Assembly: GCF_002355375.1 (NCBI RefSeq)
Contig: NZ_AP017312.1
Span: 1,443,001 to 1,507,000, forward strand
Direction: 5' to 3'
From: Aneurinibacillus soli
GTDB lineage: Bacteria > Bacillota > Bacilli > Aneurinibacillales > Aneurinibacillaceae
DNA length: 64,000 nucleotides
Shown here one piece after another: positions 60,783 through 64,000 of this stretch. Every line of letters begins with the position of its first letter. The stretch's first letter is position 1. A program made the position numbers and the translations under genes. A model generated the notes under the pieces. It made no database searches. It was not told the DNA's origin and worked only from the letters and a program-made list of their open reading frames with translations.

Positions 60783-61454
60783 ATGAAGAGTAACCAGGAA
60801 GTTGCAGAAACAAAGATCGTAATGTCAGATCCAACCGCACTTGGGGTGTTTGGATTGGCGATGGTAACGTTTGTAGCATCGTCACAAAAACTTGGCTGGA
60901 CAACCGGCACTACTTATTTATTGCCATGGGCGATTTTCCTTGGCTCACTTGCTCAAATTTGGGCTTCAACTGTAGACTTTAAGAAAAACAATTATTTCGG
61001 TTCAATTGTTCTAGGCGCATATGGATTGTTCTGGATCGGGGTTGCATCGCACTGGATGATTGCACTTGGGTGGTTTGGGGATGTTGGAAAATTAGCAGAC
61101 CCGAAACAGCTGGCTTTCGCATTTTTTGGATACTTGATTTTTTCTTTATTCATTACAGTAGCGGCATTGGAAGTTAATAAAGCGTTTGCAGCGATTCTAA
61201 TCTTGATTGATGTTCTATTGTTCTCACTTGCATTGGCAACACTTGGTGTGAATAAAGAGATGTTCTCGAAGCTTGCCGCTTATTCTGAACTTATTATTTC
61301 TCTTATTGGTTTTTACGCAGCAGGAGCTGCATTCCTGAACGCTTTCTTCGGTAGACAAGTCCTGCCGCTTGGCAAGCCGCTTGGCCTGATCAAGAAAGGC
61401 GCACCAGCTAATAGCCAGCCTGCTACTAATCGCAAAATGGCAGCAAACGAGTAA
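60783..61454 (+). CDS. Acetate uptake transporter (GPR1/FUN34/YaaH family)
   Basis: 223 residues, six membrane helices. The family signature NPxxLG/A-type entry is DPTALGVFGLAMVTFVAS; AQIWASTVDFKKNNYFGSIVLGAYGLFWIGV follows in two parts. It transports acetate or other short acids (SatP/YaaH). The AcsA gene 30 kb away may use its product. GGAGAGG precedes ATG 60783. Confidence 0.92.
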   Translation: MKSNQEVAETKIVMSDPTALGVFGLAMVTFVASSQKLGWTTGTTYLLPWAIFLGSLAQIWASTVDFKKNNYFGSIVLGAYGLFWIGVASHWMIALGWFGDVGKLADPKQLAFAFFGYLIFSLFITVAALEVNKAFAAILILIDVLLFSLALATLGVNKEMFSKLAAYSELIISLIGFYAAGAAFLNAFFGRQVLPLGKPLGLIKKGAPANSQPATNRKMAANE

Positions 61455-61479
61455 TTTTTCTAACGAATTTATTATTTTT

Positions 61480-61508
61480 CCCGCTGATACGATCAGCGGG
61501 CTTTTTTT
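61480..61508 (+). terminator. Terminator after the acetate transporter gene
   Basis: CCCGCTGAT-ACG-ATCAGCGGG forms a 9-bp perfect stem followed by T7. Confidence 0.9.
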
Positions 61509-61588
61509 GTATAACGGCAGAAAATGTCGAAAAGGAGTTGCTCTCTTTTTATTATATGGTATAATTTGGTAGAAAAGGAGGGGTAAGG

Positions 61589-62707
61589 ATGCTAGATGTG
61601 TCAGAATATGTAATAGCAGTCATCCGAGACGGAATTGCCAGAGGCGCGAGTGATATTCATATTGAACCGGGGACGAATGAGCTTGTCATCCGGTTCCGTC
61701 TGGATGGATATCTGCAGGAGGTGGAACGCAAAGAAGAAGCATGGGGACCGCCTGTGATCTCACGTCTCAAGCTGATGGGAGGAATGGACATCGGAGAGAG
61801 AAGGCTGCCACAGGATGGCGGATTCTCACTGGAATCCGGGGAAGAAGAGCACGGGGAAATGATCGATGTACGAGTGGCAACGCTTCCGACCATTCACGGC
61901 GAGAAGGCAGTGCTTCGTCTGCTTCCACATGCACCTCGCTATGGCACCCTTACCTCGCTTGGTATGAATGAGGCGGATGCATTCCGTGTTCGATCGATGC
62001 TCTCGGGAACACAGGGGATGATTCTTGTGGCGGGAGCGACTGGAAGCGGTAAAACAACGACGATGTATACGATGCTTCAGGAGTTGAGCCGCGAAGGACG
62101 TAATATCGTGTCGCTGGAACAGCCAGTGGAATACCGAATTCCAGGAATCAATCAGGTGCAGATTCATCCGCGTTCGGGTTTGTCGTTTCATGAAGGGTTG
62201 CGAGCAGTATTGCGGCAGGACCCGGATGTTATTTTGGTAGGCGAGATTCGGGACAAGCTGACGGCGGAGATTGCGGTCCGTGCTGCACTTACGGGCCACC
62301 TGCTCATATCGACTATCCATACAAAAGACGCGGTTAGCACGATTGTTCGTCTGCTTGATATGGGAATTGAACCGTACTTGCTTACATCCGCGCTGGTAGG
62401 TGTGATTGCCCAGCGGCTCGTACGTCGACCATGTCCGAGTTGCTACGGCCAGATGCCAGCGTGTTCGTCCTGCCATGGAGGCGGCCTGCGTGGTCGCACG
62501 GGGATTTATGAAGTGCTGACAGTAGCAGATGACTTCCATCCATATATTCTTCATCGCTGTTCAGCAGATGAGATGAACCGTTATTTACGAGCGAATGGAT
62601 TTGTTTCGTTGTCGGTATCTCTCGAACAAAAAATAGCCGAAAGAGAAGCGGAGCCAGATGCTCCAATATTGTATACGCCGTATGCGTCTGCGAATCAAGT
62701 GGTCTGA
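61589..62707 (+). CDS. comGA: Competence type II/IV secretion ATPase ComGA
   Basis: 372 residues, GspE/PilB family. Walker A GATGSGKTTTMYT near residue 150, Asp box EQPVEYRIPGINQVQIHP, Walker B ILVGEIRD, His box LTGHLLISTIHT, and the zinc tetracysteine CPSC...CSSCHGG. It powers the competence pseudopilus for DNA uptake. AGGAGGGG precedes ATG 61589. Confidence 0.93.
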   Translation: MLDVSEYVIAVIRDGIARGASDIHIEPGTNELVIRFRLDGYLQEVERKEEAWGPPVISRLKLMGGMDIGERRLPQDGGFSLESGEEEHGEMIDVRVATLPTIHGEKAVLRLLPHAPRYGTLTSLGMNEADAFRVRSMLSGTQGMILVAGATGSGKTTTMYTMLQELSREGRNIVSLEQPVEYRIPGINQVQIHPRSGLSFHEGLRAVLRQDPDVILVGEIRDKLTAEIAVRAALTGHLLISTIHTKDAVSTIVRLLDMGIEPYLLTSALVGVIAQRLVRRPCPSCYGQMPACSSCHGGGLRGRTGIYEVLTVADDFHPYILHRCSADEMNRYLRANGFVSLSVSLEQKIAEREAEPDAPILYTPYASANQVV

Positions 62708-63713
62708 TGTCCTGCTCTCCCGCCTGTGTGACAGTCTCTCTCATCTGCTAGAAGGTGGAATTCCCCTGCTTGATGCGCTTGATGTAACCACTTCTCATAT
62801 GCCAGGCTTGTATAGAGCGCAGCTTCAGGCCGTCAGGAAGGAACTCGAAGCCGGTTATCCGCTATCCTGTGCACTTGAACAGATTCGGCCACCTGCATTT
62901 TTTCTCTCGTTGCTTGCTGCAGGAGAAGCGCATGGCGATTATGCCCGTTGCTTCCGATTTGCGGCCATGCATTATCAAAAGCGCTTTGAATGGAAGCAGC
63001 GTCTCAGACAGCTTCTTAGTTATCCACTGCTGTTGCTTGTTCTTTCCTCTTGTAGTCTACTGTTTTTACTTCATACGATTCTACCTCAGATGCTTTCGAT
63101 GTATGCCTCCATGAATCTTCAGCTCCCTGTTTTTACTCGCTTATTTCTTCAGGCTGGTGGGACCGCTCTATCTGTTTTACCCGTTGTTATTATAGTTGTA
63201 TCAGGCATGATAGTTATGTTCCTGTGGGGACGGCATCGTGTACGTCTTGGTTTATTTTTGCTTCGGATTCCTGTTGTGCGGACCTTTTTCCGAATTGCGT
63301 ATACCCAGTATTTTGCACGTCAGGCAGGGCTCTTGTTTCAGGCAGGTGTATCCATTCTTGACATTTGTACGCTGTTTTGTGAGAAAGCTCCGTGGGCTGT
63401 GATGAGGCAGGAGATGCATTTTCTAATAGCTGAATTGCTGAAAGGACAGAGTCTGAGTGATACGATGCGGAACCGTACGTGCTTTACACCGGGTTTGATT
63501 CGCTGTCTCGAGCTTGGAGAACAGAGTGGGCGGATTGATGAATGTCTGCTTGTATATAGTGAACAGCTTGAAAGATATACTCGTCAGAAGATTGAGCAGA
63601 TGTTGCGCTGGATTGAGCCAGGACTTCTGCTTGGGATTGGACTGATTGTATGCGGCGTTGTTTTTTCGTTGTTTTTGCCTGTGCTATATATGATGAGCCA
63701 TATTTCACAGTAA
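62658..63713 (+). CDS. comGB: Competence type II secretion membrane protein ComGB
   Basis: 351 residues, GspF/PilC fold with two T2SS-F domains and three membrane helices near residues 115-145, 165-190 and 325-350. LSHLLEGGIPLLDALDVT and LLFQAGVSILDICTLF are the two domain signatures. It overlaps comGA; ATG 62658 has GGAG upstream, ATG 62682 is an alternative. It forms the inner-membrane platform for the pseudopilus. Confidence 0.92.
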   Translation: MLQYCIRRMRLRIKWSDVLLSRLCDSLSHLLEGGIPLLDALDVTTSHMPGLYRAQLQAVRKELEAGYPLSCALEQIRPPAFFLSLLAAGEAHGDYARCFRFAAMHYQKRFEWKQRLRQLLSYPLLLLVLSSCSLLFLLHTILPQMLSMYASMNLQLPVFTRLFLQAGGTALSVLPVVIIVVSGMIVMFLWGRHRVRLGLFLLRIPVVRTFFRIAYTQYFARQAGLLFQAGVSILDICTLFCEKAPWAVMRQEMHFLIAELLKGQSLSDTMRNRTCFTPGLIRCLELGEQSGRIDECLLVYSEQLERYTRQKIEQMLRWIEPGLLLGIGLIVCGVVFSLFLPVLYMMSHISQ

Positions 63714-63735
63714 AGGAAGGAGCCGTATAGATCAG

Positions 63736-64000
63736 ATGAATCGTATAAGGAAAGAGAAGCGTAACGAACATGGATTTACCTTAATTGAAATGCTGATTGT
63801 AGTAGCGATTATCGGTGTGTTTTTGTCGCTTGCTCTGCCTGTTTATAAAGATACGGTTGTTAATGCACAAAATCAGAGCTGTGAGTTAAATAAGCGGATG
63901 CTGAAGGTAGCGATGGAAACGTATTATTTGAGCAATGGTAACATATATCCGGCAACAGGCAAAGAGATTGATGAATTGCTGGCTAAGCATTATCTGGAAG
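63736..64000 (+). CDS. comGC: Competence pseudopilin ComGC, partial
   Basis: The first 88 codons lie in the window. A basic leader (MNRIRKEKRNEHG) precedes the prepilin motif GFTLIEM and a hydrophobic helix (LIVVAIIGVFLSLALPVY), the type IV pilin N-terminus cleaved by ComC. AAGGAAGGAG precedes the ATG. The gene continues past the right edge. Confidence 0.9.
   Translation, partial: MNRIRKEKRNEHGFTLIEMLIVVAIIGVFLSLALPVYKDTVVNAQNQSCELNKRMLKVAMETYYLSNGNIYPATGKEIDELLAKHYLE

Noticed and set aside
61826-62554. 242-residue minus-strand frame opposite comGA
   Set aside because: Shadow frame; comGA has all ATPase motifs in the other strand.
1-64000. CRISPR arrays, rRNA, tRNA, prophage or toxin-antitoxin modules
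   Set aside because: I saw no regularly spaced repeats, no rRNA or tRNA signatures and no phage structural genes or convincing toxin-antitoxin pairs.

Overview
The window looks like chromosomal DNA of an aerobic, endospore-forming, competence-proficient Gram-positive bacterium of the order Bacillales. Direct support: a small acid-soluble spore protein, a SleB cortex-lytic enzyme, a tyrosine/histidine-rich coat-like protein, the YlbF-YlbG pair, a comG operon start, BrnQ, DynA, a PhaQ-type repressor, strong AGGAGG ribosome binding sites and many GTG/TTG starts. Base composition is near 48-50% G+C by eye. A relative of Aneurinibacillus or Brevibacillus is my guess from overall flavour; no rRNA is present to prove it. 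I see no tRNA, rRNA, CRISPR or prophage.

Layout. 1-3.2 kb: a truncated flavin-binding (Nim/PPOX-like) gene divergent from a MocR regulator whose expected PLP lysine is replaced, a nitronate monooxygenase-like enzyme and a small TPR-like membrane protein. 3.3-6.9 kb: a cobalamin riboswitch with terminator, then a separate sigma-A promoter carrying a Zur-like operator, then a thioredoxin-like [2Fe-2S] protein and the cobalt ECF transporter cbiMNQO. 6.9-8.9 kb: a repeat, a strong terminator and an IS110-family element. 8.9-10.6 kb: a minus-strand group of a Cys-rich small membrane protein, a polyferredoxin membrane protein and an exported protein. 10.7-14 kb: a decayed metal P-type ATPase fragment, a second Zur-like promoter in front of a ZagA/YciC-type COG0523 GTPase, and a YcgQ/YcgR-like pair. 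These two Zur-like promoters are the most striking regulatory signal in the window.

14-30 kb: dihydrofolate reductase, ferritin, an orphan small-RNA-like transcription unit, a TlpA-like thioredoxin, a phosphodiesterase, methyltransferase, an ammonium transporter overlapping an unknown gene (not a PII gene), HxlR regulator, spore protein, PPK2, the double-dynamin DynA, BrnQ, and an exported subtilase lipoprotein. 30-40 kb: acetyl-CoA synthetase with a cre-like site, an exonuclease, a TPP-riboswitch operon (thiZXY-thiD) for thiamine precursor salvage, a PhaR/PhaP-like protein divergent from PhaQ, a chemoreceptor and another methyltransferase. 40-55 kb: thioesterase, coat-like protein, FetAB-like exporter, rhomboid protease, class I fumarase, nitrilase-family amidase, EamA exporter, M42 peptidase, a 33-residue membrane protein behind an ECF-sigma-like promoter, acyl-CoA ligase, cation/proton exchanger, SleB, ArsR regulator, Asp23. 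55-64 kb: small unknown proteins, PaaI thioesterase, a helicase-associated-domain protein without ATPase motifs, ylbF-ylbG, an HD-GYP membrane protein, universal stress protein, acetate transporter, and comGA-comGB-comGC cut by the window end.

Most genes are ordinary monocistronic or short-operon housekeeping genes separated by clear intrinsic terminators. The accessory features are the IS110 element, the two copies of a ~120 bp repeat (6.9 and 20.8 kb), and the ATPase remnant. I did not find a clearly new defence or biosynthetic system. The best leads are the riboswitch-plus-Zur arrangement, the orphan small RNA at 15.3 kb, the lysine-less MocR protein, the amt-coupled unknown gene, and the uncharacterised Fe-S membrane trio.
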